A stretch of 64,000 nucleotides of DNA from Bacillus thermozeamaize (lineage in GTDB: Bacteria > Bacillota > Bacilli > ZCTH02-B2), in the NCBI GenBank assembly GCA_002159075.1, contig LZRT01000094.1, positions 124,001 through 188,000 on the forward strand, in the 5' to 3' direction. The notes under the pieces are model-generated. The model made no database searches. It saw nothing but the letters and a program-made list of their open reading frames with translations, and was not told the DNA's origin. Below, piece after piece: positions 27,914 through 36,919 of the stretch (within the stretch, counting starts at the first letter, position 1; each line of letters begins with the position of its first letter). The translations under genes and the position numbers were made by a program.

Positions 27914-28043
27914 TAAATGGAACGGTGTCGGATGCTCTGGCTGATTTTGACATTGAATAATAATAATGAAGAACGTGCGTATCGAACATCGCGTTTTAGG
28001 AATTGGCAAGGGATCAAGTTGATTGTTATAGGGAGGGACCGAC

Positions 28044-29624
28044 ATGACAGCGATGAACATCGGCTATCTGTTAAGCCGTTCGGCAGCAGCCTATCCTGAT
28101 CATCCGGCGATTGTTTACGGTAACTCGGTATTGACCTACCGGGAGTTTAACGATCGCGTCAACCGGCTTGTGAGTGCATTGCACCAGTTTGGCTTGGAAG
28201 CAGGAGACCGGGTAGCCATCTTTTCGCCGAACCGCCCAGAGATCCTTGAGGTGCTTTTTGCGGCGTGGAAGGCTGGCCTGGCAGCTGTACCGATGAACTT
28301 TCGCCTCCACCGGGACGAGGTGCGCTACATTTTGAACCATAGTGAAACCAAGGTTCTTGTGTATGCGGGTGTGTACCAGGATGATATCGACCGCATTGCT
28401 GGGGATCTAACTACGATCCGCGCCGCAGTTTGCCTGGATGACCTAAGGGGCGATGAGCAGAGAAATTCTTTCACAATACTCGATTATAGCCGGATGCTGA
28501 ATCGGGGAGAGGCTGTCGAATGGGTGGCTCCGGTTGATGGAGACGACTTGGCTTGGCTCTTTTACACCTCGGGTACCACAGGGCGACCCAAAGGAGCCAT
28601 GCTGACGCATCGCATTCTTTTGTTGGCTTCTTTGAACGCCTGTGCAGACGTCTATCCGTTTGGGCACGACGACATCGCGCTGCATGCGGCGCCGCTCACC
28701 CATGGCTCAGGCTTGTACGCCCTTCCCCTGATCGCGAAAGGGGGAACCAACGTGATCCTGGACGCCCCCCGTTTTGATCCGGAAACCGTCTTTGCTTCGA
28801 TTGAAAAACATCGCGTCACCGTACTTCCGTTCATGGCCCCTACCATGGTGAAGCGGTTGATCGAATCGGAAGCGCTTACCAGATACGACTGGCGCAGCCT
28901 GCGGTGCATTGTTTACGGCGGCGCCCCCATGTATGTGGAGGATCTGACAGCGGGAATAAAAGCATTCGGAAAAATTTTCGCGCAGGTATACGGGCAAGGC
29001 GAATGCCCCATGACGATTACCGGGCTCAGCCGTGAAGAGCACGACCTTAACCGGCCCGAACGCCTTGCCTCTGCCGGAACTGCCCGCATGGGTGTGCAGG
29101 TGGGCATTCAGGATGCCGATGGCCGCATGCTGCCCGCAGGGGAGGTCGGTGAGATTGTCGCGCGAAGTGATCTGGTGATGAAAGGATACTGGCGCAATCC
29201 GGAAGCGACCGCCGAAACGATCGTGAACGGGTGGTTGCGTACTGGAGACGTCGGGTACATGGACGAGCACGGTTACCTCTATATCTTGGACCGGACGAAG
29301 GACATGATTATCAGCGGCGGAAACAACATCTACCCCCGCGAGGTGGAAGAGGTGCTGTTGCGTCATCCAGCCGTACAAGAGGTTTGTGTGTTCGGTGTCC
29401 CGGATCCGGAATGGGGAGAGGCGGTCAAGGCCGTCGTTGTGGTGAGACCGGGGTACACCGTCACAGAAGAGGAGCTTATTGGGCATTGCCGTGAGCATCT
29501 TGCCAGTTACAAGAAGCCGAAGTCGGTAGACTTCGTCGAGGAGCTGCCAAAGAACGCCTACGGTAAGGTGCTCAAGCGTGAACTCCGGGCCAAGTACTGG
29601 GAAGGGCATACGCGTATGATATAA
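28044..29624 (+). CDS. AMP-forming acyl-CoA ligase
   Basis: A 526-residue adenylate-forming ligase that activates a carboxylic acid with ATP and CoA. Motif YTSGTTGRPKGAML (near 173-186), the VYGQGE block (near 318-323), GWLRTGDVGYMDEHG (near 395-409) and the C-terminal lysine in KNAYGKVLKREL are all present, so it should be active. AGGGAGG precedes the ATG. Its place after the five carboxylase genes matches the benzoylacetate-CoA ligase gene of the acetophenone pathway. The likely substrate is the beta-keto acid made by the carboxylase, but that is inference. Confidence 0.88.
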   Translation: MTAMNIGYLLSRSAAAYPDHPAIVYGNSVLTYREFNDRVNRLVSALHQFGLEAGDRVAIFSPNRPEILEVLFAAWKAGLAAVPMNFRLHRDEVRYILNHSETKVLVYAGVYQDDIDRIAGDLTTIRAAVCLDDLRGDEQRNSFTILDYSRMLNRGEAVEWVAPVDGDDLAWLFYTSGTTGRPKGAMLTHRILLLASLNACADVYPFGHDDIALHAAPLTHGSGLYALPLIAKGGTNVILDAPRFDPETVFASIEKHRVTVLPFMAPTMVKRLIESEALTRYDWRSLRCIVYGGAPMYVEDLTAGIKAFGKIFAQVYGQGECPMTITGLSREEHDLNRPERLASAGTARMGVQVGIQDADGRMLPAGEVGEIVARSDLVMKGYWRNPEATAETIVNGWLRTGDVGYMDEHGYLYILDRTKDMIISGGNNIYPREVEEVLLRHPAVQEVCVFGVPDPEWGEAVKAVVVVRPGYTVTEEELIGHCREHLASYKKPKSVDFVEELPKNAYGKVLKRELRAKYWEGHTRMI

Positions 29625-29667
29625 CGGAGGGACCCTTTAAGAGACCTTAACGGGAGAGTGATACCGA

Positions 29668-30828
29668 ATGCGTCGGGTATCGATCATCGGCGTGGGATGC
29701 ACGCCGTTTGGCAAGCTTAGTGGGCGCTCGATAAAGGACCTGGCTTTAGAGGCCTGTCGGGAGGCTTTGGCTGATGCTGGCGTTTCTCCTGACCAAATCG
29801 AAGCCTTTTACCTTGGAAACTTTGCCGGAGGCATGTTGGCGCGGCAAGAGTTGACAGCTGCTTTGGTGGCCGGAGCCCTCGGGATTGGCTCCGTGCCGGC
29901 GACGAAGGTGGAGGGGGCTTGTGCATCGGGAGGCATTGCGCTCCGTCATGGCTATATGATGATCGCAGCCGGCTACTACGACGTAGTTCTGGTAGCCGGC
30001 GTGGAGAAGATGACGCAGGCCAGTACAGAAGAGGTTACGGCGGCGCTTTCTACGGCGGCCGACCAACAAACGGAGGGTATGACTGGGCTCACCTTTCCCG
30101 GATTTTTCGCGGCGGTGGCCCGCCGCTATATGCACGAGTATGGTGCGACGCCGGAACACCTGGCGGCCGTGGCTTTCAAGAACCGGGAAAATGCGCAGCG
30201 CAACCCGCGGGCACACTTTTACGGCAAAACCGCTACCCTGGACGAAATCCTGTCATCTCGATTGGTTGCGGATCCCCTTCGCTTGTATGACTGTTCCCCT
30301 ATCAGTGACGGTGCCTGCGCAGCGGTACTGGTGGCCAACGACCGGGTCCATGAATTCGACCGGCAGCCGATCGACATCTTGGGCTCGGGTCAGGCTACGG
30401 GTTGCACGACGCTCCAGGAAATGGATAACCTGTGCAGCTTGGAAGCAGTGATTGAAGCGGCCCGCCAGGCTTACGAACAGGCAGGGGTGGGTCCCGAGGA
30501 TGTTGACGTGGCGGAGGTACACGACTGCTTCAGCATTGCCGAACTGATCGCGTTGGAGGATCTTGGGCTCATGCCACGGGGAGAGGCGGGTCCTCGCACA
30601 GTGGCGGGGGAGACCCGTGTAGGGGGCCGGGTAACGGTGAATCCTTCTGGAGGTCTCCTGTCCAAGGGGCACCCGGTCGGGGCGACCGGCCTGGCTCAAG
30701 TGTTCGAGATAGTTCGGCAGTTGCGGGGAGAGTCTGACAACCAGGTGCCCCGTGCACGCATTGGTCTTACGCATAACGTCGGTGGCACTGGTGGAGTTGC
30801 CGCAGTGCATATCTTGGGAGTGGGGTGA
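29668..30828 (+). CDS. Thiolase, SCP-x/acetyl-CoA acetyltransferase type
   Basis: A 386-residue thiolase that would cleave the beta-ketoacyl-CoA to acetyl-CoA plus a shorter acyl-CoA. The nucleophilic cysteine is in VEGACASGG (about C85). The C-terminal region has VHDCFSIAEL, SKGHPVGATG with the catalytic histidine, and HNVGGTGG. The SCP-x branch usually works with a DUF35 zinc-ribbon/OB protein, and that gene overlaps its stop codon. BbsAB of anaerobic toluene degradation, a benzoyl-type thiolase, has the same two-part structure. It completes a route of ketone, beta-keto acid, CoA thioester and cleavage. Confidence 0.87.
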   Translation: MRRVSIIGVGCTPFGKLSGRSIKDLALEACREALADAGVSPDQIEAFYLGNFAGGMLARQELTAALVAGALGIGSVPATKVEGACASGGIALRHGYMMIAAGYYDVVLVAGVEKMTQASTEEVTAALSTAADQQTEGMTGLTFPGFFAAVARRYMHEYGATPEHLAAVAFKNRENAQRNPRAHFYGKTATLDEILSSRLVADPLRLYDCSPISDGACAAVLVANDRVHEFDRQPIDILGSGQATGCTTLQEMDNLCSLEAVIEAARQAYEQAGVGPEDVDVAEVHDCFSIAELIALEDLGLMPRGEAGPRTVAGETRVGGRVTVNPSGGLLSKGHPVGATGLAQVFEIVRQLRGESDNQVPRARIGLTHNVGGTGGVAAVHILGVG

Positions 30829-30833
30829 GTCGT

Positions 30834-31169
30834 ATGGGAGGACCTGAGATCGGTTTTCCTGTTTTGCGTTGTAACATATGCGGCCGTGCGCAGTTGCCGG
30901 GCAGGTTGGTTTGCCGCTTCTGTGGAGGGATGAACCTCCAGGACGACAATTTGCCGCCGGAGGCGACGCTGGAAACCTACACGCGCATCCGCGTGCCGCC
31001 TGCGGATTATGTCGAGCAAGCCCCTTACGTCGTCTTGGTTGCACGCCTGGCCGAAGGGGTGAAGGTGACGGGCCGCTTGCTGGGGGAACAAGAGGAGGAA
31101 TTACCGATCGGCGCTCCCCTGCGGCTTGTGCGGTGGAATGAGGGCGCATGGTGGTTCAGTCGGCTTTGA
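30834..31169 (+). CDS. DUF35 zinc-ribbon/OB-fold thiolase partner
   Basis: A protein of about 111 residues with a rubredoxin-like zinc ribbon (CNICG near 12-16, CRFCG near 27-31) followed by a small OB-fold. Proteins of this type form complexes with SCP-x-type thiolases and help bind the CoA thioester. The start is placed at ATG 30834 with GGGGTGA upstream. A GTG at 30825 overlapping the thiolase stop codon is also possible. Adjacency to the thiolase is the main functional clue. Confidence 0.82.
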   Translation: MGGPEIGFPVLRCNICGRAQLPGRLVCRFCGGMNLQDDNLPPEATLETYTRIRVPPADYVEQAPYVVLVARLAEGVKVTGRLLGEQEEELPIGAPLRLVRWNEGAWWFSRL

Positions 31170-31206
31170 ACATCTTAATAATGTCAGAAAGGGAGGAGGA
31201 AGTTCT

Positions 31207-32502
31207 GTGAACAAATTTCGTGTTCTTTTTGCCAGCATTTCCGGTTCCATCATCGAGTGGTATGATTTTTACCTGTACGGTTCGGCAACCGCTTTGGTTT
31301 TTTCAACGCTTTACTTTCCGACGCACGATCCTGCCATTTCACTGATTCTCGCGTTTGCCACCTTTGGCGTCGGTTATGCTGCCCGACCGCTTGGCAGTTT
31401 GTTGTTCGGACACCTCGGCGATCGCATGGGACGCTAAGCGGCACTCATTTATACACTTGTCGGTATGGGAGTCAGTTCGACGCTCATTGGCTTGTTGCCT
31501 ACGTATGAGCAGATTGGCTTGCTAGCCCCCATTCTGTTGGTTTTGCTGCGGTTGATTCAGGGAATTGCCTTGGGTGGCGAATGGGGTGGAGCGATTCTGT
31601 TGGCCACCGAATATGCGCCGAAAGGCGTTCGTGGACTTTACGGCTCGATTCCCCAACTAGGGGTTCCGATCGGGTTGGTCCTCGGGACGTTTAGCCTTTC
31701 GATTATCAGCCATTTGACGACCGAAGAGCAGTTTATGGCCTGGGGATGGCGGATCCCGTTTCTCGCAAGTATTGTCCTCGTCAGTTTAGCCATCTGGATC
31801 CGCAGTGGTATCGATGAAACACCGGTCTTTCAGGAGCAGAAGGAAAGTGGCGATATTGCGAGGGTGCCCATTGTTGAAGCGATTCGCACCGACTGGAAAA
31901 ACGTGTTGCGCGCGATTGGATTGAAACTGGGGGATGGGTTCTTCAATGTCTTTGCCATGTCGTATGTGCTTACGTTTGCAACCGTTTACCTGAGTTATTC
32001 CCGTGAAATTGCCTTGAACGCGTTGACGATTGGGTGCGCCACCATGCTCGTGACCATCCCTGCAGTTGGCTACCTTTCCGATTTTGTCGGCCGGAAACGG
32101 ATCTATATCGGTGGCCTGATCCTTCTATTCATTCTTTCTGTTCCATATTTTTCTTTGATCGGTCAAGGGGCCGGCTGGCTTTACTTGATGGAGGCTGTCA
32201 TGCTTGGCGTGATCTGGGCGGCGATTTTTGCCACGCAGGGGACGTTTTTCTCCGAACTGTTTCCACCCAAAGTTCGTTATACAGGATTGTCGGTCGGTTA
32301 TCAGATTGCTGCCGCCATTGTCGGCTTTGGACCCATGCTCTGGACATCGATGGCAAAATTGTACGGTCCATCGCCTTGGGTATTTGGTGGGTTCATGATG
32401 GCGGGCATCGCTCTCAGTTTGATATTGAGCCTGTTTGCGCCTGAGACGAAAAACTTGGCCTATTCGCGTAAAGTCGGTCCAGATATGTCAAAAACGATAT
32501 AA
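31207..32502 (+). pseudogene. MFS metabolite:H+ symporter, interrupted by a nonsense codon
   Basis: Read through, this is a 431-residue major facilitator of the metabolite:H+ symporter group (IEWYDFYLYG near 18-27, RLIQGIALGGEWGGA near 116-130), likely an importer of an organic acid. GTG 31207 follows GGGAGGAGG. A TAA at 31435-31437 interrupts the frame within motif A (GDRMGR, stop, AALIYT), exactly where family members have a lysine; AAA to TAA would explain it. The downstream 345 codons are intact and could restart at ATG 31465, but would lack the first helices. It is last in the ketone pathway cluster and a terminator follows. Confidence 0.85.
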
Positions 32503-32518
32503 ACCTCAAGAGTGTTTG

Positions 32519-32559
32519 ATGCGGGCTTGTGAGGTTTTCTCACGAAGCCCGCATTTTTT
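32519..32559 (+). terminator. Terminator of the ketone-pathway cluster
   Basis: ATGCGGGCTT with GTGAG pairs with CTCAC and AAGCCCGCAT, followed by six Ts. Confidence 0.85.
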
Positions 32560-32624
32560 CAACGCATTTTTTTCAATCCGGACCTTAACCCGGGCAACCG
32601 ACGTACCCCGTCGGCATCCATGCT

Positions 32625-33269
32625 TCAGAGAGCCTTGAGTGCGTCTTGGATGGGTTGGTTGCCGCTAAGGAGTTCAAACGTTTTGTTTTTGGCATTTTCC
32701 AGATCAAGACAAGATACGATGACCTGTGCCACATCGCTGCGTGGGATATCTCTTCCTGCAATGCTTTCAAAATGCGCAGCAATTTCCACTTTCCCCGTAG
32801 GCGGGTCGAAGCTGAGATAGCCCGGACGAACGATGGTATATGTCAATCCGCTTTCGATGAGGTATCTGTCCGCTTCCCCTTTTGCTTTAAGATAATGGGC
32901 CAAATTTGGCAAAGCATCCGGATCGCCGGATCCATACGAACTGAGCATGATAAAATGCGCGACCCCTTCTTTTTTCGCCGCGTTTACCAGGCGTTTTGCG
33001 CCTTCCTGGTCTACGGAGATCGTTTTATCCGGACCTGTATGTGAGCCGGAGCCGGCAGCGAAAATCACCGCATCCATCCCTTTGACGGCATGCGAAACAT
33101 CTTCTTCAAGATCGGCCAACACCGTTTCTTTGGCGCCAAGTTGTTTCAATGTTTCCGCTTGCGCTGCGTCTCTGATCATGGCATAAGCTTCATGGCGATC
33201 GCTTTTCCCGAGCAGCTCCACGATTAATCTGCCTGTGTGGCCGTTTGCGCCTGCAATAAGTACTTTCAT
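32625..33269 (-). CDS. NAD(P)-binding atypical SDR, YhfK-like
   Basis: A 214-residue Rossmann-fold protein with GANGHTG near 7-13 as nucleotide-binding motif. Further blocks are DAVIFAAGSGSHTGPDKT (near 70-87), HFIMLSSYG and YTIVRPGYLS. This is the NAD(P)H-binding/NmrA-like family, resembling B. subtilis YhfK; members act as oxidoreductases or redox sensors. AAAGGAGTGGGAAT precedes ATG 33269. It is divergent from the ars group, 156 bp from arsR. No physiological role is assigned. Confidence 0.85.
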   Translation of the reverse strand: MKVLIAGANGHTGRLIVELLGKSDRHEAYAMIRDAAQAETLKQLGAKETVLADLEEDVSHAVKGMDAVIFAAGSGSHTGPDKTISVDQEGAKRLVNAAKKEGVAHFIMLSSYGSGDPDALPNLAHYLKAKGEADRYLIESGLTYTIVRPGYLSFDPPTGKVEIAAHFESIAGRDIPRSDVAQVIVSCLDLENAKNKTFELLSGNQPIQDALKAL

Positions 33270-33385
33270 ATTCCCACTCCTTTTTAAACAATTGGGGCCG
33301 ACGATGATTCCCATAAATAATAAGCCGGCAAACGGATAGCGTCATTTCAAATCGGGAATTGACTTTTTCATCAACATATAACAAT

Positions 33386-33398
33386 ATGATTATATCAT
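33386..33398. promoter_or_regulatory. Candidate ArsR operator
   Basis: ATGAT-TAT-ATCAT is an inverted repeat 27 bp before arsR, downstream of TTGACT (33359-33364). ArsR repressors bind such short AT-rich repeats, and autoregulation is expected. Confidence 0.5.
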
Positions 33399-33424
33399 TA
33401 TCTTCATGTTTTGGGGAGGACGGC

Positions 33425-33745
33425 ATGGAATTTGAAAAATTGGCGGATCTTCTCAAGGCGCTTGCCGATCCGACGAGATTGAAGATTCTTTCGCTGTTGC
33501 GGACTCGCGATTGCTGCGTATGTGAGCTGGTCTCCATATTTAATATTTCCCAACCGGCGATCTCGAAACATTTACGTCGTTTGAAAACGGCCGGTTTGGT
33601 TCAAGAAACGCGGAAGGGACAGTGGGTGTTCTATTCGATTAACGAGAAAAGGTTAGAGGAGATTGCGCTTGCGTTGTCCAACTTGCCTGATCTGTCTGAG
33701 GAGCTGCGGAAATTGGAAGAGAAAGGGCTGATGGTAACTTGCTAG
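33425..33745 (+). CDS. arsR: ArsR-family metalloid-responsive repressor
   Basis: A 106-residue winged-helix repressor. The helix-turn-helix is FNISQPAISKHLRRLKTAGL (near 40-59), preceded by RDCCVCELVS (near 28-37), where the CxC cysteines can bind trivalent arsenic. GGGGAGGAC precedes ATG 33425. The gene leads arsC and arsM. The 100-bp gap to arsC holds no gene with a start codon. With arsenate reductase and arsenite methyltransferase downstream, arsenic is the likely inducer. Confidence 0.88.
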   Translation: MEFEKLADLLKALADPTRLKILSLLRTRDCCVCELVSIFNISQPAISKHLRRLKTAGLVQETRKGQWVFYSINEKRLEEIALALSNLPDLSEELRKLEEKGLMVTC

Positions 33746-33845
33746 CAATGGGAGAGCAAAGGCGGGAAATAAAGTAAAACGATTCGTCTGGAATGCGATT
33801 GGGATCCTGTGGATCACGCTCCACATCAACGAGGTGTGATGACAC

Positions 33846-34271
33846 ATGTCAGGCAAAAAATTGGTTTATTTCCTTTGCACGGGAAACGCTTGCCGCAGCC
33901 AGATGGCGGAGGGGTGGTTGAAAGCGTTGGGGGGTGATCGGTACGAGGTGAAAAGCGCCGGTGTGCACGCGCATGGGTTGCATCCCCGTGCGGTACAAGT
34001 CATGAAGGAGGCGGGTGTGGATATCAGCAGCCATACGTCCGATGTGATTGATCCGGAGATTTTGCATCGGGCGGACTATGTGATTACATTATGCGGGCAT
34101 GCCGACGATCATTGTCCGGCCATTTCCAATCCCAACGTGGTGAGATGGCATTGGGGGTTTGATGATCCGGCCAAAGCGACAGGAACCGAAGAGGAAATCA
34201 TGGACAAGTTTCGGGAGGTCCGGGATGCGATAAGATCGCGCATCGAGAAGTTTGTCGCCGAAGGAAAGTGA
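33846..34271 (+). CDS. arsC: Arsenate reductase, thioredoxin-linked (low-molecular-weight phosphatase fold)
   Basis: A 141-residue cytoplasmic enzyme that reduces arsenate to arsenite. The phosphatase loop CTGNACRS starts at C11. The two relay cysteines C83 and C90 are in [10 protein letters not shown]. All three match the catalytic triad of the B. subtilis and S. aureus enzymes. AGGTG precedes ATG. It lies between arsR and arsM. The product, arsenite, is the substrate of the next gene. Confidence 0.95.
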   Translation: MSGKKLVYFLCTGNACRSQMAEGWLKALGGDRYEVKSAGVHAHGLHPRAVQVMKEAGVDISSHTSDVIDPEILHRADYVITLCGHADDHCPAISNPNVVRWHWGFDDPAKATGTEEEIMDKFREVRDAIRSRIEKFVAEGK

Positions 34272-34317
34272 TTTCGTAAGGAATGAAGGAAAAAATTCTC
34301 AGGCAAGGGGGGCTCTC

Positions 34318-35130
34318 ATGAATCAGATCAACAGCGATCAAATTCGGCAAAACGTTCGCAGACATTATCGGCAAATTGCGCTGCAAGATGTGAATGCGGG
34401 CAGTTGCTGTACCACGACGGCAGGATGTTGCGGCACTTCTGTTGAGGTGTCGGCCAAATTGGGGTATACCGATGAAGAGTTGTCAGCTGTTCCGGCAGGC
34501 GCCAATCTTGGACTGGGTTGCGGCAATCCGCAGGCTATCGCTGATTTGAAACCGGGAGAGGTGGTGTTGGATCTTGGCAGCGGCGGCGGGCTCGATTGCT
34601 TTTTGGCTGCCCGTCAGGTTGGGGCGACCGGTCGTGTCATCGGCGTAGACATGACTCCCGAAATGATTAGCAAGGCACGTGAGCTTGCCATCCGAGGCGG
34701 TTTTACCAACACGGAGTTTCGGCTGGGCGAGATCGAACATTTACCGGTGGCTGACAACTCGGTCGATGTCATTATTTCGAACTGTGTCATCAATTTGTCT
34801 CCGGATAAGCTTCAGGTATTCCGGGAAGCCTTTCGGGTGTTGAAACCGGGAGGGAGGCTGGCCATTACTGACGTGGTGAGGACGGCGGAATTTCCGGATG
34901 AAATCCAAAACGATCTCGAGGCGTTGTATCCAGGATGTATAGCTGGGGCGGCGTTCATAGGCGAGTTGGAATGGATGCTGCAACAGAGCGGATTTACCCG
35001 TATCGTCGTTGAACCAAAAGATGAATCAAAGGCGTTTATCAAAGATTGGCTGCCCGGAGTCAACATCGAAGATTATCTTGTGTCGGCGATAATTACAGCG
35101 ATAAAGCCATGTACAGCTTCCACCGGTTAA
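34318..35130 (+). CDS. arsM: Arsenite S-adenosylmethionine methyltransferase
   Basis: A 270-residue SAM methyltransferase that methylates trivalent arsenic, giving volatile or less retained products. The SAM motif is [11 protein letters not shown] (near 84-94). Three conserved cysteines fit those that bind As(III): C68, C156 (SNCVINL) and C207 (YPGCIAGA). An N-terminal CC...CC cluster (30-31, 37-38) could also bind metalloid. AAGGGGGG precedes ATG 34318, 46 bp after arsC. A strong terminator follows. Confidence 0.93.
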   Translation: MNQINSDQIRQNVRRHYRQIALQDVNAGSCCTTTAGCCGTSVEVSAKLGYTDEELSAVPAGANLGLGCGNPQAIADLKPGEVVLDLGSGGGLDCFLAARQVGATGRVIGVDMTPEMISKARELAIRGGFTNTEFRLGEIEHLPVADNSVDVIISNCVINLSPDKLQVFREAFRVLKPGGRLAITDVVRTAEFPDEIQNDLEALYPGCIAGAAFIGELEWMLQQSGFTRIVVEPKDESKAFIKDWLPGVNIEDYLVSAIITAIKPCTASTG

Positions 35131-35167
35131 GGTGAAAAAATTCTAGCAAAAATAGGTCGAAACTTCA

Positions 35168-35199
35168 GAAGACGACTTCATTGCCATGAAGTCGTCTTC
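35168..35199 (+). terminator. Terminator after arsM
   Basis: GAAGACGACTTCAT pairs perfectly with ATGAAGTCGTCTTC around TGCC, followed by CGTATTTTT. It sits between convergent genes and may serve both. Confidence 0.85.
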
Positions 35200-35206
35200 C
35201 GTATTT

Positions 35207-35842
35207 TTATGGACTGGTTGCACCGTTCGTATCCGCTCTGTGATCGGTGTGCTTTTGCATGATGCTGTTTAGATGGTAAGCAATCGTCCGCCGGATGGTT
35301 TCCGGGGTAACGGTGCGGGGATCGATCAGGGCATGGATGACCAACCCGTCAATCAGCGCGTGAAGTCGTATGGCTTCCAGCTCAGCGTTTGTCTCAGGCG
35401 GGACCAGTCCGCAGCGGATGAGGGCATCTGTCAGTTTCTTGTAGAGAGCATATAATTCTTTCTGTGCCTCGGCCGCCAAGACGCCCAATGTGGGGTCCGC
35501 CAATGATTTGCCGATAAACGCGAGCCAGATGATGGCTTCGGTGATCCGTTCCTCATCCAGCGGTAGTGTTTCTCCGATGATGGTCTCGATGTCTTTGCGG
35601 ATGTCTCCCGTCATACTCAGATTTTCGATGCGTTTTTTGATCCGCTCGCCGACCATTTTCAAAGAGAACGCCAACAAATCGTTCTGGCTTGAGAAATAAT
35701 ATCGCAAGGCCCCAAGAGACATCCCTGCTTCCTTGGCGACGCTTCGCACCGACACGCCTTCCAGACCCTCGCGGCGGATGATGCGCCATACGGCTTCTCC
35801 CAATTGTTTGCGTTTTGCTTCGTGATCCACGATTTTAGGCAT
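35207..35842 (-). CDS. TetR-family regulator (BetI_C-type)
   Basis: A 211-residue regulator with the TetR helix-turn-helix SVRSVAKEAGMSLGALRYYF (about 31-50) and a helical ligand-binding domain. It is divergent from a membrane protein gene, and two operator-like palindromes lie between them, so it probably represses itself and that gene. The ligand is unknown. No SD is clear, but ATG 35842 is the first start before the conserved N-terminus. Confidence 0.85.
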   Translation of the reverse strand: MPKIVDHEAKRKQLGEAVWRIIRREGLEGVSVRSVAKEAGMSLGALRYYFSSQNDLLAFSLKMVGERIKKRIENLSMTGDIRKDIETIIGETLPLDEERITEAIIWLAFIGKSLADPTLGVLAAEAQKELYALYKKLTDALIRCGLVPPETNAELEAIRLHALIDGLVIHALIDPRTVTPETIRRTIAYHLNSIMQKHTDHRADTNGATSP

Positions 35843-35871
35843 GTTTTTATTCTAGCATGATTGTTTATTTC

Positions 35872-35883
35872 GTACAAATGTGC
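35872..35883. promoter_or_regulatory. Operator-like half-palindrome, site 1
   Basis: GTACAAATGTGC, an imperfect inverted repeat sharing the TACAAATGT core with site 2, 30 bp upstream of the TetR start. Confidence 0.55.
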
Positions 35884-35902
35884 TAAAATAACCCCGTATT
35901 TT

Positions 35903-35916
35903 AATACAAATGTATT
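35903..35916. promoter_or_regulatory. Operator-like palindrome, site 2
   Basis: AATACA-AA-TGTATT, a perfect inverted repeat. Its centre is 32 bp from that of site 1, about three helical turns, so two repressor dimers could bind the same face of the DNA. Confidence 0.6.
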
Positions 35917-35956
35917 ATAAAAAGAGACGCATGCGGGGAGAGGGTGGCGTATCATC

Positions 35957-36493
35957 ATGATGGCAGCGTTGATTATCGCTTGTGAGATCGGGTTTTGGCT
36001 TTTTGTCGCGGCGGGCCTGTTCTGCCGGTATATCCTGAAGGCTCGCCGATTGGGCGCATGCTTGCTTTTCTGCACGGTTGCCGTCGATTTGGCGTTGTTA
36101 ATCTTTACGGCAGTCGATCTGCGGAACGGCGCGACAGCCAGTTTCTTTCACGGTTTGGCCGCTGTTTACATTGGCGTGTCGATCGCTTTCGGGCATCGGA
36201 TGATTCGCTGGGCGGACGAACGCTTCGCCTATTATTTCGCCCATGGTCCCTCTCCGACAGTGAAACCAAAGTTCGGAACGGCACACGCACGCTACGAGCG
36301 GCGGATGTGGTACCTTCATTTGCTGGGTTGGCTCATCGGGAGCGCAATCCTTTTCGGGATGATTCAAATTGTAGGCGACGAAAGCAGAACGACTGAACTG
36401 TGGCTGACGATTGTACGGTGGTCCATTGTGCTGGCCATTGATTTCATTTGGAGCTTTAGCTACACTTTGTGGCCTCGCAAAGCACAAACATGA
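35957..36493 (+). CDS. Multi-pass membrane protein resembling YmcC
   Basis: A 178-residue protein with five hydrophobic helices (about 2-24, 34-52, 62-80, 118-138, 150-170) and a basic loop (FGTAHARYERRM) between helices three and four. It reminds me of the unassigned B. subtilis membrane protein YmcC, but that is memory only. It is divergent from the TetR gene with shared operators. The function is unknown; a stress- or solvent-related role under TetR control is one possibility. Confidence 0.7.
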   Translation: MMAALIIACEIGFWLFVAAGLFCRYILKARRLGACLLFCTVAVDLALLIFTAVDLRNGATASFFHGLAAVYIGVSIAFGHRMIRWADERFAYYFAHGPSPTVKPKFGTAHARYERRMWYLHLLGWLIGSAILFGMIQIVGDESRTTELWLTIVRWSIVLAIDFIWSFSYTLWPRKAQT

Positions 36494-36564
36494 TGTTGTG
36501 ATCCGTGAGGAATCAAACATGTATCTTTCATCTTGTTTTGATCTTGCATCGAACGCTCAAAGAT

Positions 36565-36593
36565 TTTACTTCCTGGCCATTCTGTAGTAAAAT
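36565..36593 (+). promoter_or_regulatory. Promoter of the tRNA-Arg/tRNA-Leu pair
   Basis: TTTACT (36565-36570), 17 bp, TAAAAT (36588-36593), 21 bp before tRNA-Arg. Confidence 0.65.
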
Positions 36594-36614
36594 AAAAGGC
36601 GTCAAGAAAATGAT

Positions 36615-36691
36615 GTGCCCTTAGCTCAGTTGGATAGAGCGTCTGACTACGAATCAGAAGGTCGGGGGTTCGAATCCCTCAGGGCACACCA
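36615..36691 (+). tRNA. tRNA-Arg (ACG)
   Basis: Acceptor GTGCCCT pairs with AGGGCAC. The anticodon loop CTACGAA gives ACG, normally edited to ICG by TadA. CCA is encoded. Confidence 0.97.
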
Positions 36692-36709
36692 CCTCCTTTA
36701 CCAAAGGAT

Positions 36710-36795
<86 letters not shown>

Positions 36796-36810
36796 ACCAT
36801 ACATGTCATG

Positions 36811-36853
36811 AAAGCTCTTAAGATTCCGGAGGTCTGATCTTAAGAGCTTTTTT
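36811..36853 (+). terminator. Terminator after the tRNA pair
   Basis: AAAGCTCTTAAGAT pairs with ATCTTAAGAGCTTT around a 12-nt loop, followed by Ts. Confidence 0.85.
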
Positions 36854-36919
36854 GCGTGGCGTCAAAGCACGGTGGTTGCCAAAACATCTGAGGCGAAGAG
36901 AAGGGAAGGTCGCAAACAG

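Noticed and set aside
33735-33840. Short open frame ending WNAIGILWITLHINEV between arsR and arsC
   Set aside because: Looks membrane-like and might be a pump remnant, but it has no start codon or SD and is too short to assign.
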